Notes under the pieces: generated by a model
Database searches by the model: none
Told to the model about the DNA's origin: nothing
The model's input: only the letters and a program-made list of their open reading frames with translations
Shown: in pieces, positions 35,304 through 46,538 of the stretch
How the letters are laid out: the number at the start of each line of letters is the position of its first letter
How positions within the stretch are numbered: position 1 is the first letter of the stretch
Made by a program: the position numbers and the translations under genes
Assembly (NCBI GenBank): GCA_034769895.1
Contig: CM068371.1
Location: 398,551,469 to 398,615,468 of the forward strand
DNA length: 64,000 nt
Direction of reading: 5' to 3'
Source: Magicicada septendecula
Taxonomy: Eukaryota > Arthropoda > Insecta > Hemiptera > Cicadidae

Positions 35304-35752
35304 AACGAACAACCCAGAACATTCTCCACTTCTCCCGTCCAGTGTAGCAGCTGTGTGTCATTCAACTACGTGATTCTAGTGAGTTCCAAGAACGTTGAGA
35401 TACTACGCATTAAGCCGCCGGCGTCGTGCAGTAAGGAGGCAAAGCTGTACTGCACCTATCCGGGGCCTATATAAAGCCATAGCAGGCGGATTGTCATGGA
35501 GTAACGTGAGCGATTTTGGCTACTGCGGATTGAGTGTTGTCGAAGTGAAGTAGTATTGTGTTAATAATTGTGTGAACTCGATTAATAGACATTGTTATTG
35601 CGTGTGGACAAATCTAGCTGGAAATATTGTACGAGTTAATTATGAACTGTTTAATTGTGAAAATTAAAGCTGGTGATAAGTGACTTAATTGGTGTCTTGT
35701 ACTTACTTTGTTTTCCACTGTACCTACAACGATCAAGTAGACCGTCGAAACA
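35304..35752 (+). repeat. 5' LTR of the Ty3-like element
   Basis: Matches 38016-38461. It contains a probable TATA-like CTATATAAAG at about 35468 and ends ..GAAACA before the primer site. Its first few bases do not match the 3' copy. Confidence 0.8.
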
Positions 35753-35753
35753 G

Positions 35754-35769
35754 TGGTGTCAGAACTGGG
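35754..35769 (+). other. Primer-binding site of the Ty3-like element
   Basis: TGGTGTCAGAACTGGG directly after the 5' LTR. The same site follows the LTR fragment at 34794. The tRNA was not identified with confidence. Confidence 0.65.
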
Positions 35770-35833
35770 ATAGAACAGTTAACAGTGGACACTTTGTACA
35801 AGACGAGTGTAATTCGAAATTAATCGGTAAACA

Positions 35834-37960
35834 ATGGATGCCAGTCAGATGATAGAATCATTCCAAGCAATCAAGCAATGGTACTGCAGATCGAGGAACG
35901 ACGCCAACAAGAGGCGGCAGAAAAGGAAAAACGACTGGATGAGAAACTCAGACAAGAAAGAGAAGCAGCAGAGGAATGACAAAAAGCACTAATGGAAGAA
36001 CGACTAAAAGAAAAACGTAAGCGTGAAAATGAAACACCAGAGAGACGGCAAAAAGAAGAATTTAATCATCAAGCAGATGGCGTTACGGCGTTCGTACACG
36101 AGAATACTACTGAAAATTTCATCCTGTTACGAGGTGAGCTGAACAAACAAGTTGACAGAATATCTGAAATAGAAAAATCTGTGTCAACTATGAAAACAAG
36201 TATGTCAAGTTTAGAAGACTCTATTAAAGTGCAATAAAACAAATTAAAAAGGAATCACATTTAGTGAAAGTAATAGTTGATAATGAAAGACCATTAATAA
36301 ATGCTGAAGAAGATTCAAAATATCAGAGAAATCTAACTTTAGTACGGCCAGTTTATGCAAAGGCCCCAATGTTTGATGGAAGCACTCATTGGGCAACTTA
36401 TATTCACCAATTTGAAGCTGCCGCTCGCTTAAATAAATGGACGGAAAAAGAAAAAGGACTTTCACTAATTCTTGCTTTAAAAGGGCCTGCTGCAGAGCTA
36501 ATACAGAAAGTGCCATCTGACAGAACGTCTATGCCGAATTAACTAAAGCTCTGGAATTATGGTACGGTTACCAGCATTTGTGCGAAGTGTACCGTGAACA
36601 ACTTAAAACGAGGCGACAGCGTTCAGGGGAGAGCCTTCAAGAATTTGAAGCGAATGTCAACCGACTGACGAGATTGGCTTATCCTGACGAATCGGAGGAC
36701 TTCCGGAAGTGGATTTCTCTCAGTATGTTTATTGACAGTATCAGAGAGAGTTCGTTACAACAAGTGTTAAGAATGGCTCGGCACGATAATAAATCAGACG
36801 CTCTTCTTCATGCTCTCCGTTTTGAAGTTGCCAAGTCGGCTACCTACATTAATCAAAGTATGCCATCACGTTGTAGCCAAACGTATCCAATACCACAGTA
36901 TCGTCATAGTGGACGGCATGAAGAGATGATTCAAAAACAACAGTTTAAGAAGTCAGCAGCGCCACAACGATCTTTCGAACCAAAGGATAAAGACAGAAGA
37001 CCGAAGTGTTACAACTGTGGGAAACCTGGTCATCTACAGGTAGACTGTTGGGAGAAGAAAATACCGAGAGAAGGGAGTGATCGCACCAATTGGAGAAGTA
37101 AAGCCCCAGAACAGCACACAGTTTCCACGCTACATAAGATTACTAGAAACCTGATCGTTAATGGATTTGAGGAAGGTAAACAAAGATCATTTACAGTTGA
37201 CACGGGCGCTACAGTGTCTATTGTGCGCCCTGACTTAATTAGCAACCGACGGCCTCAAATTAGCTCTTGTACAATACAGACTGTGACTGGAAGCCCCGAC
37301 AAATGTGTTAGGAAAGATAGACGTACGTGTATGCCTTGGTCTTCTCGAGTTTAGCCACCAAATGCTTGTTGCAGACATTGTTGATGAAGTGATTCTTGGC
37401 ACGGACATTATGAATGCCTACGGATTCGTTGTGGACTTAAGAGAGAACGTCCTGGAGGTTGGCAAAGAGAAGATAAAGCTTTGCATGGCTAAAATGTCAG
37501 GGTCTGCCAACCACTCAATCAAGCAAGTGGCATTGGCTGAAGAAGAAGTCAACAGGTCTGGTCAAGAGGAACCTTTCCTATTTAAGGCGGAAATGGAAGA
37601 TAAGCTAGTAGAGGAAACGGCAAGAAAAAATATGGGAAATGGCAAAAGAAATGACTGGAAAGCCAACTATGGGTGTCAAGGAAAACCCTTGTTTGTTCGT
37701 GAGTTAATAGAAGCGCCTGGCGGGAAAGTTGCTGAAGAGGAAGTTATGCAAGAGGTTGTTGATGAGAAGCAAACAGACTTGGATCAGCCAGTGGTGTTTA
37801 GATCAACACATGACGCCACGGAAGTGATTCCAGAAAAACTAGCGGGTGCGCAGAGGACTCGTATTCCTGGGAACTTGATGTTCGGATCATATGAGACTGA
37901 ATTCAAAGAACCGAAGAACAAGCAAGGACGTCTACCTAGATCGCCTGGCCAAGTATTACT
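35834..37960 (+). pseudogene. Gag and retropepsin region of the Ty3-like element
   Basis: In order: a highly charged coiled-coil N-terminus (35.9-36.23 kb), a Ty3-type capsid region (MFDGSTHWATYIHQFEAAAR, then EFEANVNRLTRLAYP, 36.37-36.85 kb), a CCHC zinc knuckle CYNCGKPGHLQVDC (about 37007-37048), a retropepsin active site FTVDTGATVSIV (about 37190-37225) with the flap/ILGTDI segment following, and a charged tail. It is broken, with several breaks. In Ty3 elements this polyprotein forms the particle and matures it. Confidence 0.75.
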
Positions 37961-38009
37961 TCAGAGATGGTTTCCCAGTTCGAGACGAACAGGCTTAAGG
38001 AGGGAGCAG

Positions 38010-38461
38010 TGTTACGAACAACCCAGAACATTCTCCACTCCCCCCGTCCAGTGTGGCAGCTGTGCGTCATTCAACTACGTGATTATAGTGAGTTCCAAGA
38101 ACACTTGAGATACTATGCATTAAGCCGCCGGCATCGTGCAGTAAGGAGGCAAAGCTGTACTGCACCTCTCCAGGGCCTATATAAAGCCATAGCAGGCGGA
38201 TTGTCATGGAGTAACGTGAGCGATTTTGGCTAGTGCGGATTGAGTGTTGTCGAAGTGAAGTAGTATTGTGTTAATAATTCTGTGAACTCGATTAATAGAC
38301 ACTGTTATTGCGTGTGGACAAATCTAGCTGGAAATATTGTACGAGTTAATTACGAACTGTTTAATTGTGAAAATTAAAGCTGGTGATTAGTGACTTAATT
38401 GGTGTCTTGTACTTATTTGTTTTCCACTGTATTTACGACAATCAAGTAGACCGTTGTAACA
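38010..38461 (+). repeat. 3' LTR of the Ty3-like element
   Basis: TGTTACGAACAACCC .. TTGTAACA, 452 bp, starting directly after the polypurine tract. Confidence 0.85.
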
Positions 38462-38806
38462 ATATGATTGAAATGATTTTTTTCTGTATTTCAATAAATA
38501 TTTAGCAGACATTTTATTTTCATGTACAAATTATTATACATATTTAATGGTTATATAAAACATCATAGTAAGACACACACAACCTGAAACTGAATAGCAA
38601 TTTTTTTGTTTATAAATTGATTGTATTTACTTTTTGGTAAATAGTATGAAACAAATATTATTTTTAAACAAAACTTAATTTTAGGTTTTGTACCACTTGA
38701 TGGTTTATAACCATTTGTAATGTCTGTACAAAAATGAAATACTGATACATAAATAAACACTGTATAAACTTAAATATATTTTAATATATAAATATTAATT
38801 GTGTTA
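38462..38806. other. Unassigned AT-rich intron
   Basis: About 345 bases between the Ty3-like element and the mariner; nothing recognised. Confidence 0.5.
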
Positions 38807-38808
38807 TA

Positions 38809-40153
38809 CAAGAGGTATCGAAAAAATAAGTTTCCCTAATTTTTATATCCAAGTATGAGCGACTCAGGCAGTTCCCGCCCAAAGGGAAGTTTAGTTTCGG
38901 TGTAGTGGCAGCGCTCACAACTGGACTGGTGGCTGTAAACTGCTCAAGCGTCAGTAGCGAACTGAGCGCCATGGAGACTCCACTTCGTTTTGCCGCCAGT
39001 TGTGAAATACGTGGTGTTATTTGTTTTTTGACTGCAAAAAATGAATCGGCGTGGAAATTCATCGTCAGTTATACAGTGTTTATGGTGAAGATGTCATGTA
39101 TGTACAAAAGATTCGTCATTGGCGAACAATGTTTATTGAAGGCAGAGAAAATGTTCACGATGATGACCGCAGCGGCCGACCAGCAACTTTGCGCCAAGCC
39201 GACGCCATTGCTGCTGTGCGTGACGTCATCGACACCGACAAACGGCTCACGCTTGACGAAATCATGACTCTACTGCCACCAAATATTGAAATTAGCTGAT
39301 CCTCTCTTCACAATATATTAGTTGAAGACCTTCAACTTTCAAAAGTGTGTGCAAGATGGGTGCCGCGCTTATTGTCTGATGCCCATAAGCAACGTCGCTT
39401 AACAGCTGCACAATCTTTCTTGCAGTTGTTTAAAGATGAGGGTGAAGCCCTGTTTACAAGAATAGTCACTGGTGACTAAACATGGATTCACCATTCAACT
39501 CCCAAAAGCAAGCGCCAGAGTATGGTGTGGCAAAAAAAAAAGGAGCAAAAGCTCCCCAAAAAGCCAAAGTGATTGAGTCGGCAGGGAAAGGTGATGGCCA
39601 CAGTTTTTTGGGACTGCCGTGGAGTATTGCTAATTGATTATATGCTACATGGAACGACAATAAATGCAGCACGGTACTGTGACGTGCTGACCAGTTGTCA
39701 CACTATTCAGAACAAACGGCGGGGGCTTTTGTCACGCAAAGTTTTGCTCCTTCACGACAACGCGCGACTTCTAGCTGCTCGTGCAACAGGCGAGCTTCTC
39801 GCCAACTTCCGATGGGAGATTTTCGAGCATCCTCCGTACTCTCCAGACCTTGCTCCAAGTGATTTCCATCTGTTTCCGGAGCTCAAACATCATCTAGGCG
39901 GTCGGCACTTCGCCAATGATGACGAAGTGATAAAGGAAGTGGATAACTGGTTTCAGAATTTGGTGGCAGATTGGTATGAAGCTGGAATAAAAAAACTGTT
40001 ACCTAGGTACCAGAAATGCTTGGAAAGGGATGGAAATTATACAGAAAAATAAGTACTTGTGTACAAAGGTAAATAAATATTTTTTGCACTTTTTAAATTA
40101 TTTTATTATTATTTTTCCTTGATAAGGGAAACTTACTTTTTGGATACCCCTCG
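38809..40153 (+). mobile_element. Mariner DNA transposon
   Basis: 1345 bp with about 28-bp inverted ends (CAAGAGGTATCGAAAAAATA at left; right end reverse CGAGGGGTATCCAAAAAGTA) and TA duplications at 38807-38808 and 40154-40155. The length is normal for mariner. It inserted about 80 bp from an MPPE1 exon, in the opposite orientation to the gene. Confidence 0.95.
38970..40052 (+). pseudogene. Mariner transposase (D,D34D), inactive
   Basis: It starts at 38970 (METPLRFAASCEIRGVICFL), then a frame change near 39.05 kb (AKNESA / EIHRQLYSVYGEDVMY), the paired-type helix-turn-helix region with GRPATLRQADA, the VTGD motif (first Asp at 39474), LLHDNAR (second Asp at 39756) and PPYSPDLAPSDFHLFP (third Asp at 39861, 34 residues after the second). 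A TAA at 39477-39479 directly follows the first catalytic Asp, and the segment at 39.29-39.57 kb has further damage, including an A-run near 39531. It cannot be functional as it stands. The subfamily was not determined. Confidence 0.9.
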
Positions 40154-40233
40154 TATTTACTGATACAAAAGGTCAGAAACATACAATAAAATGCCTCGAA
40201 TTTATTTAAAATCAGTACAATGATGATAATTAC

Positions 40234-40375
40234 CCATAATGGAAGCCAATGTCATGATTACCAACAACTACAAATATTTCACTACCACTTGGCACTTTGA
40301 ACAGACTGTGAAATCTGGCTACATACGAGTTGAACTCCTTCTCACTAGACCACAGGCCCTCGTCAAATACGTCAC
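40234..40375 (-). CDS. MPPE1: MPPE1/PGAP5 metallophosphoesterase, active-site exon
   Basis: This 142-bp exon encodes GDVFDEGLWSSEKEFNSYVA, then RFHSLFKVPSGSEIFVVV and GNHDIGFHYG. GD..D.G and GNHD are two of the five metal-binding blocks of the calcineurin-like phosphoesterase fold, and the spacing and DEG.W...EF..YV.RF match MPPE1 (PGAP5). The acceptor (minus strand) is ..TTTTGTTATAG/GTGAC and the donor TATGG/GTAATT; the exon enters in phase 1 and leaves in phase 2, which fits the exon at 14314-14480. The product acts in the Golgi/ER-exit pathway, trimming ethanolamine-phosphate from GPI anchors. The frame is uninterrupted, so the gene is probably live. The preceding exon (with the DTH motif) was not found in 40376-64000. 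Confidence 0.9.
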
Positions 40376-40459
40376 CTATAACAAAACAACACACATATTT
40401 TTGCATTTGAGCAGGAAACAAATGTTATTAACTTCTATAATTTACTTATGACTTATGTA

Positions 40460-40478
40460 CAAAAGTATTATTTGATGT
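40460..40478. repeat. Direct repeat flanking the foldback element, left
   Basis: CAAAAGTATTATTTGATGT, nearly the same as 40730-40749 (one indel, one substitution); a likely target duplication. Confidence 0.55.
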
Positions 40479-40729
40479 CTAAGGCTTTCATGGCCGGCAG
40501 CAATGTTAGAATTTTGGCTTGCCTGGCTGTAAGGGCGTGGTCTAAAGTTGTTGGTTGCAAACCTTGTCGGCCGTACCTTCGACAACCACTGACTGTGACA
40601 ATTTGGTCAGTGTTACAGACTTTAGTCACAACTTCATGCACTGAAGATGGCCGTCGAAGGTACGGCTGAAACTTTTGCAGCCAACAACTTTAGACCATGG
40701 CCTTACAGCCCAGAAACCCAAAATTCTAA
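40479..40729. repeat. Foldback (palindromic) element
   Basis: Inverted arms of about 75-100 bp: from GTTAGAATTTTGG at 40505 inward through CTGTAAGG, GGTCTAAAGTTGTTGG and GCCGTACCTTCGAC, and the mirrored arm ending ..AAAATTCTAAC at 40730. The short centre has a second small inverted repeat (CACTGACTGTGA/GTCAGTG). It has no coding capacity. The flanking ~18-bp direct repeats are longer than those of most MITEs. Confidence 0.75.
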
Positions 40730-40749
40730 CAAAAAGTATTATTTGTTGT

Positions 40750-41753
40750 GGTAATGGCCTGCCAAAATCATAGTATATTTAAAAACAGTATTGATGAAAC
40801 AACACTAGTTCAAAACAAATCATTGGACTCGACTTTTAATAGAAAATTATTGGTTTATGGAGGTGGGTTAAAATCAAATCATAAATTAAAAAATCTGTGT
40901 GGAGAACCATACATGACTTCCATGTTCCAAGATTTATATTTAAAATCATTTACTTGAATTCGGTTCTATAATTTCTAAGAATGTATCCCCTACCCTCCAA
41001 CTATTTTCACTATTTATATATATTTTTGTTATTATGGGGTAGTCGTTTAATATAATGTTATTTTTGAGTCGCTTTATCTATAAAAATTACGTATTTTATT
41101 CTTATAACGAAACTGAACTACACAGATAATCAACCCTCCTCCTCAAGCAATCCCCACCATTAATGATATTTATACTTTCATAGAGTAATAGTTTTGTAAT
41201 GTGTCATTGCTAAGGTATCTTATCCTTCAAAATTAAATACTTGTACTTTCCTTGATATCTGCAAAGTAATTTTCAAAAATTCACCCCCTCCCCCTTAAAA
41301 TACCCTCTCCATTATAAACACCTGATTTACAATTTTGCAGTAGATTAACATGACTTTATTTTCAAGGCACTTATTTATCAAAATAAGTACTTTACTCTTG
41401 TTAAAACACAAAACAATGCAGGTAAACTATCCCTCCGCCTTAACCAAACAACCCCATTTTTGATATTTACACTTTTATTGAGTAACAGTTTCATTATATT
41501 ATGTAATTACTAAGGTATCTTATCCTTCAAAACGAAGTACTTTATTTGGCATCAAAAAGGTAGTTTTCGAAAAATTACTGCCTCCCCCTTCGACTACCCT
41601 TTTCATTTATAGATATTTTGTAAAGTTACAAATATTTTTTAATAACTTTATACTGCCAGACTCTTACTTACCTTGCGATGTTTCTCTCGTAGCTTACCTT
41701 TTCATACACCGTCAGAAGTTCAGGGCCGCCAACATATTTTTTAAGTTAAAATA
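40750..41753 (+). repeat. Old, diverged copy of the satellite-bearing repeat
   Basis: Matches 19572-20110: CATGACTTCCATGTTC, GATTTATATTTAA, then AAGTACTTTACTCTTGTTAAA and GCAGGTAAACTA. Degenerate monomer-like units recur at 41.1, 41.4 and 41.55 kb (..AAGTACTTTA.. and ..CTAAGGTATCTTATCC..). No hairpin end module is present; copy D's LTR begins at 41754. The greater divergence shows that it is older than the 20-30 kb array. Confidence 0.6.
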
Positions 41754-42934
41754 TGTAAAACTTTAGTACTCTTCACATTAATTAACCCTTTAATAATTTC
41801 AAAGCAATCTAACTCCCCTTAATCAGAAGACTCCCAGTGTCGTGAGACGAATTTGTGTGGACACAGAAATATAGGAGAAGGTTAACGGTGAAATTAATTA
41901 TTCTAACACATTGTTGTGCTGACTAAATCAATGATTTTGTTTTATTCAGAAAAAAAACTTCCTTCTCTTTTACTAACATTACTTTTAACTCCTCAAACTC
42001 TGCACTTTCTTTTAACACGCTATTCCCTTTTTATAACATCAAAATCACAAATCTGAGATTACAATGGCTTCATTAATATCAACATTATAAATGGTTAATT
42101 ACTATAAAACTATTCTTGACCAACCAGTACAGTACTTTTAATATTTTTGTATTCTCACACGCACACCCACTTTCATTCTCATTATATTTTTTAAAATTCC
42201 CATTTTTATTAATAGAGCTCTTTCTTTTCTACCAGCGGTTAATTTTCGTGTGATTTAATTTAAAATAGTTACTTTCCTGTTTTGCGCATTACTGCTGTGG
42301 CCATCTTCACGTGGTTGCAACACTACCGTTAGTTCGCTTATGTTCACTTCATGTCTGAAATCTTGGTAAAACTGTTTAGCTCTTTGATGTATATTACTTT
42401 TGTTCACATTTTTTATTTCTGTCTTACGTCAATTCACTTTTTATTTGTCGGCCGACTTTAAATTTTTGCTCGAGCACTGATATAGAGAACCGCGTTGTTC
42501 GAAGGATCTTAGTCGACTGGCGTCTCAAAAAAATGGCTAAGTGTCTCTCGGCGTTCGCCTGCCTTGTTCCTCCACAGGAAGCATGTCTCATTGTAGATTT
42601 GATTGGTTCATTCTATTAGCGGAAAAGGTCTCGCCTTTATTGCGTGGTGCATTTTGGGTTCGAGTCTATATATTTTTTCCCATAACCTTCCTCGTCCTCT
42701 GAGCACATGTTGAATTTTACGTCGCAAAAGGCGACACACACGTGCGCTCGTACGCACAAATACGCACCCTTCTGACAATTAACATTCCGGTGCTTTACTG
42801 TACCTGTTACGGAGCTATAGTCAGTGACCAAAAATACACTCTGGGTGAATAAAAAGATTACCTCAAAGGTTGTCTACAGACAGTTAACATGAAATTCTTT
42901 AAATTATAAACCCCCTTTCTTTTGCCACGTTACA
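41754..42934 (-). repeat. 3' LTR of copy D
   Basis: About 1181 bp, TGTAACG .. TTTTACA on the minus strand, directly after the polypurine tract. The length agrees with copy A's LTR; the sequence is well diverged from it. Confidence 0.55.
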
Positions 42935-42991
42935 ATACCCCCCCCCCCCCCGAATGAGAGGTTCTCTGTTGAAACAGAAAAACTCTCATTG
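42935..42991 (-). other. Stem-loop and polypurine tract of copy D
   Basis: On the minus strand, CAATGAGAG..TCTGT pairs with ACAGAG..CTCTCATT (42991-42952) and is followed by an expanded G run (about 13 G), then TAT and the LTR. Stem bases differ from copy A on both sides, yet pairing is kept. Confidence 0.65.
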
Positions 42992-45235
42992 CCTAAAAAC
43001 CTAAGAGGACCAGCTAGGATATGGCGCCATTATCCCCCCGTTAATCCTTATTAAAATCATGGGTAACTTACCCCCCTAGTCTGGCGACTATGGCTGCACC
43101 TGAATGACCTTACTGGACTTCCCTGCTCGAGATCCCAACACCATAAAGCCAGACAGGCACACCACCACAGTATCACCAAACTCTATAACATTCAAGAAAA
43201 AAATATCAATAACTGGCTCTTCACCATAACATATCCTTAACTGACTTGTTTCCTCTTAGTCGTACTGGTTTGCCTTTAGCAAAGTAGTGATTGCATATAT
43301 ATGTACCTTTTTAACATAAACATATTACATTTGTTATTTATTACAATTTATTACATTCCTAATCAAATAAACATTTATATTTCACAAAAACCTATATTCA
43401 AAATAAACATTACTAACCTTTCAATTTCTAATAATTAAATATTTTAACTATTTATTTTGTATTATCATTTCAACTTCGAATTTTTTTCACAAATATTTTA
43501 ATCATTTAAATTTAATTGTCTACTATTTATTATCTATTTCAAGTCAAAAAATAAACTATTCCAATGCATTACACATATTTCCATCTTTTAAATTAGTTTA
43601 TCCATCTCTTTCAATTAATTACTTTAATCGCATTACTTTGTAACTCAACTCATTTAAATTATTTTTTATACTTTAACAGTGACTTACCTTTTGAAACTCA
43701 CACTATTTACATTGGTGTACAGCACGTGTTGGCAACATAACTTTTCCTTACCAGGGTCCAGAGTCGTATTAAGCGAACATAGCAAAAACAGTTTGGGCGC
43801 TTGAAATAATGAGTCAAACAAAATTTGGCTTAAACAAAACTTGTGGTTTAATATTCTGAATTTCACTTATTAAAATTTACAAAACAAAATGGAGTCGTAA
43901 TCATCCAAAAACAAAATGGCGGCTGTGTGTTTCCGCCGTTTAACTATACATCAATCTCAATTATTAATAACTTTTATCTCCTGTATTTAATTTATAAACA
44001 AGAGCATTTCTACTAAACTGCAGTTATCATTGATTTTACTTATTACGTTTCTAATTATACTATAACACAAACCAATGCCTCATGGCTTTGCTTGTAGAGG
44101 CCGGCACTCATTCGCACGCACACACTCTCTCTCCCCATACATTAATTTACTGGTACATTTTGATTTGGAATTTTGAGCTCAATTGAATAAAGATATGGAT
44201 TTAAATTTGGACTTTCCTCAATTTGAAGTCTTGCAGTTCCTCGTCAGACGTTCTCCATTTGCCAGCAGGTGTCCGCCGAACTTTACTGTTTCATGTCTGT
44301 TCTTTTTACTGCACTGAAGTTACTTTACATTTTTATTCTAGCTGTTCACTGATTATACTGGTTACATTTGTAATTACATTTTGATACTTTTTAAAACACT
44401 TTGCTGGCAATAATTTGCCAGCAAATTTGATAACGTGCTACTGCACTGCTGGTAGTTTGGCGACTGGGACAGACATATTGGTGTAAATTCGCCAGGTGGA
44501 AGGGATTATTTGTCATCAACCTATTGTTCACAGCTGATGACGGCATTGTTTTACATCATGGTTGTTATGTCTGTCGTATTGATTATGACGTTTTAGCATT
44601 GTCCGTTCGTCGTTTCGTCTGAATATCTGCCGTTTGTCACGTACACCAGTGACCTTGGCGTCAAGTCGTCCTGGCAAACTGCGTAGAATGATATATATAT
44701 ATTGGAAATTCTAACCTTATGTTGTTTAATACATTAAACCACAATAAAATTATATTTGCACGTACCTACATATTCCTACACGGACTTATGTACCGTTACA
44801 ACTTGAAACCTTTTACATTAATTAAATCCTCTCACATAAATTTTAATTACCTCATAATCAAACACTGTAATTACTTCAAAACAATTTTAATTCATTTAAT
44901 TTCATCTTGTCTTTATTTACTTCATAATAAAATTCATTCATCATTTCTTTCATAACCTTTAAATCAAAATTTCAAATTTACTACCAAAATTTCTATCTTT
45001 TAAATGAATTTAATTGTCATGAATTTAATTTTCAATATAAACATCATAATTATATAATGACAATTATTAAAAAATAAAAACTTATTACTATCATAAACTC
45101 AATTGCAACTATAAATTGATTACACAAAATATAATATATACACAACACCATGGATCAGCTGATATCTTATCATAACAGCATAACCTCATATACAGAACAT
45201 GAAAGCATAATACAACTTTAATTCAATATATATAT
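42992..45235 (-). other. Noncoding interior of copy D
   Basis: AT-rich, no gene-like frame. 43.7-44.7 kb is GC-richer and not similar to copy A, so it may be another insertion; I could not identify it. Confidence 0.4.
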
Positions 45236-45309
45236 TGTAACATTACATAATCAGTGCCTAATACTAGGTGAACTAAAGATACAATGTTCTTTAGTAAAAA
45301 TAAAATACC

Positions 45310-45343
45310 TATTATTATTATTATTATTAATAATAATAATAAA
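45310..45343. repeat. (ATT)n/(AAT)n simple repeat
   Basis: ATT units switch to AAT units, forming a small palindrome. Confidence 0.8.
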
Positions 45344-45617
45344 AGTCAATAGTTATCTCATTCCCCAAGTCAGAAATGAATTATCCTAAGTATCATATTA
45401 TAAAACCTTTTGTCGTAAATTAATAGTACACTCAACAATAAACACTTTAGTAGTGAGTAAACAGTGAATTGTGGTGCTATAGAAGTGCAGTGTACACCAA
45501 GTGCGACATAATATGATATGTGATTTAAAGAGACATCAATCACAAGTTGTGATAAGGATGCAGAAATATTGTAATAAATAATAAGTAGTTAGTAGCAAGT
45601 TATTATTGTTTTAATTT

Positions 45618-46260
45618 TACTTCCATATTCCTTAAGAAAATGGAAGTATGGTGATGGCAAAAAAAATCCTGTTCGAGATTATTGCAGATTCTGATTGTAC
45701 TACACTCAAAACATGAAAAAAAGTCGTTTTTCGAAAAGTGTCTGTGTGTGTGTCTGTCTGTAGATTTTTTTTGGCAAACGATAACTGCCGCAAATTCAAA
45801 CAGAATCAAATAATTTTTTGCGTACAGTCCTGATTTGTAGAGTACTCACGACCTATTGTTTTTGGTGAAGATCGGTTGAGGGAAAGGGGTAGTTTACCTG
45901 CAACGTTTTTTTTTTATCAAGGGTATTTTCTATGGCAAATGATAACAGCCGCAAATTCAAACAGAATCAAAAGATTATTTGCATACAGCCCTAAATTGTA
46001 GAGTTCTCAAGACCTATTGTTTTTGGTGAAGATCGGTTAAGGGAAAGGGGTAGTTTACCTGCAACATTTTATGTTCTAACAAGGGTAATTTTTTCTATGA
46101 CAAACGATAACTGCCGCATATTCAAACAGAATCGAATAATTTTTTGCATACGTCCCTGAATTGTAGAGAACTCAAGGCCTTTTGATTTTGGTGAAGATCG
46201 GTTAAGGGGAAGGGGTAGTTTACCTGCAACCTTTTACGTTTTAACAACAGTAAAGTACTC
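45618..46260 (-). repeat. Small inverted copy of the satellite-bearing repeat
   Basis: Minus strand: AAGTACTTTACTGTTGTTAAAA, about three monomers (cores near 46.21, 46.05 and 45.88 kb), then one hairpin end module (45766-45618) ending at the same base as the module at 30336. It shows the basic unit: left flank, a few monomers, one hairpin end. Confidence 0.85.
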
Positions 46261-46468
46261 GAAAATTCATTTAAACTTTTTCAAACAATGGTAATTGTTA
46301 AAAATAAAATAATTTTGTTGCCAGGCAATAAAATTATAATTTTTTCATTTTAATGTAAATCATGTATGAGAGAATATATATCGGTCGTGGCAGGCAAGCA
46401 TATCTCAGTTATGTAATGTTTACGTTTCCATTTTATTATTATGACTACCGCAATAAAAAGGCAGGGAA

Positions 46469-46470
<2 letters not shown>

Positions 46471-46521
<51 letters not shown>

Positions 46522-46538
46522 ACACACACACACACACA
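46471..46538. repeat. (CA)n microsatellite
   Basis: About 33 CA units with one interruption (CATA). Confidence 0.95.

Larger units (their letters stand above)
35304..38461 (+). mobile_element. Ty3/gypsy-like LTR element with gag and protease only
   Basis: Fossil. Parts: 5' LTR (35304-35752), primer site (35754-35769), Gag with zinc knuckle, retropepsin, a short tail, polypurine tract AAGGAGGGAGCAG (37997-38009) and 3' LTR (38010-38461). No reverse transcriptase or RNase H is present; a short stretch before the polypurine tract (RIPGNLMFGS) resembles the C-terminal side of Ty3 integrases, so the enzyme block is missing from this copy. The LTRs differ at about 20 of 450 positions by eye (4-5 percent), so it is older than copy B. 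The coding region has several breaks. Confidence 0.8.
41754..45235 (-). mobile_element. Long-LTR retroelement, copy D (3' part)
   Basis: Minus-strand fossil related to copy A. Reading 5' to 3': AT-rich interior (45235-42992), stem-loop and polypurine tract (42991-42935), 3' LTR (42934-41754). The last 250 bases of interior match copy A (GTTGGGATCTC, AGGGAAGTCCAGT, GGTCCTCTTAGG). Weaker similarity to copy A (ATCAGCTGATA .. GAGGT) is seen near 45.17 kb. No Gag-like frame and no pol were found; the 5' part is absent, and the element abuts LTR G at its right. Confidence 0.6.
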
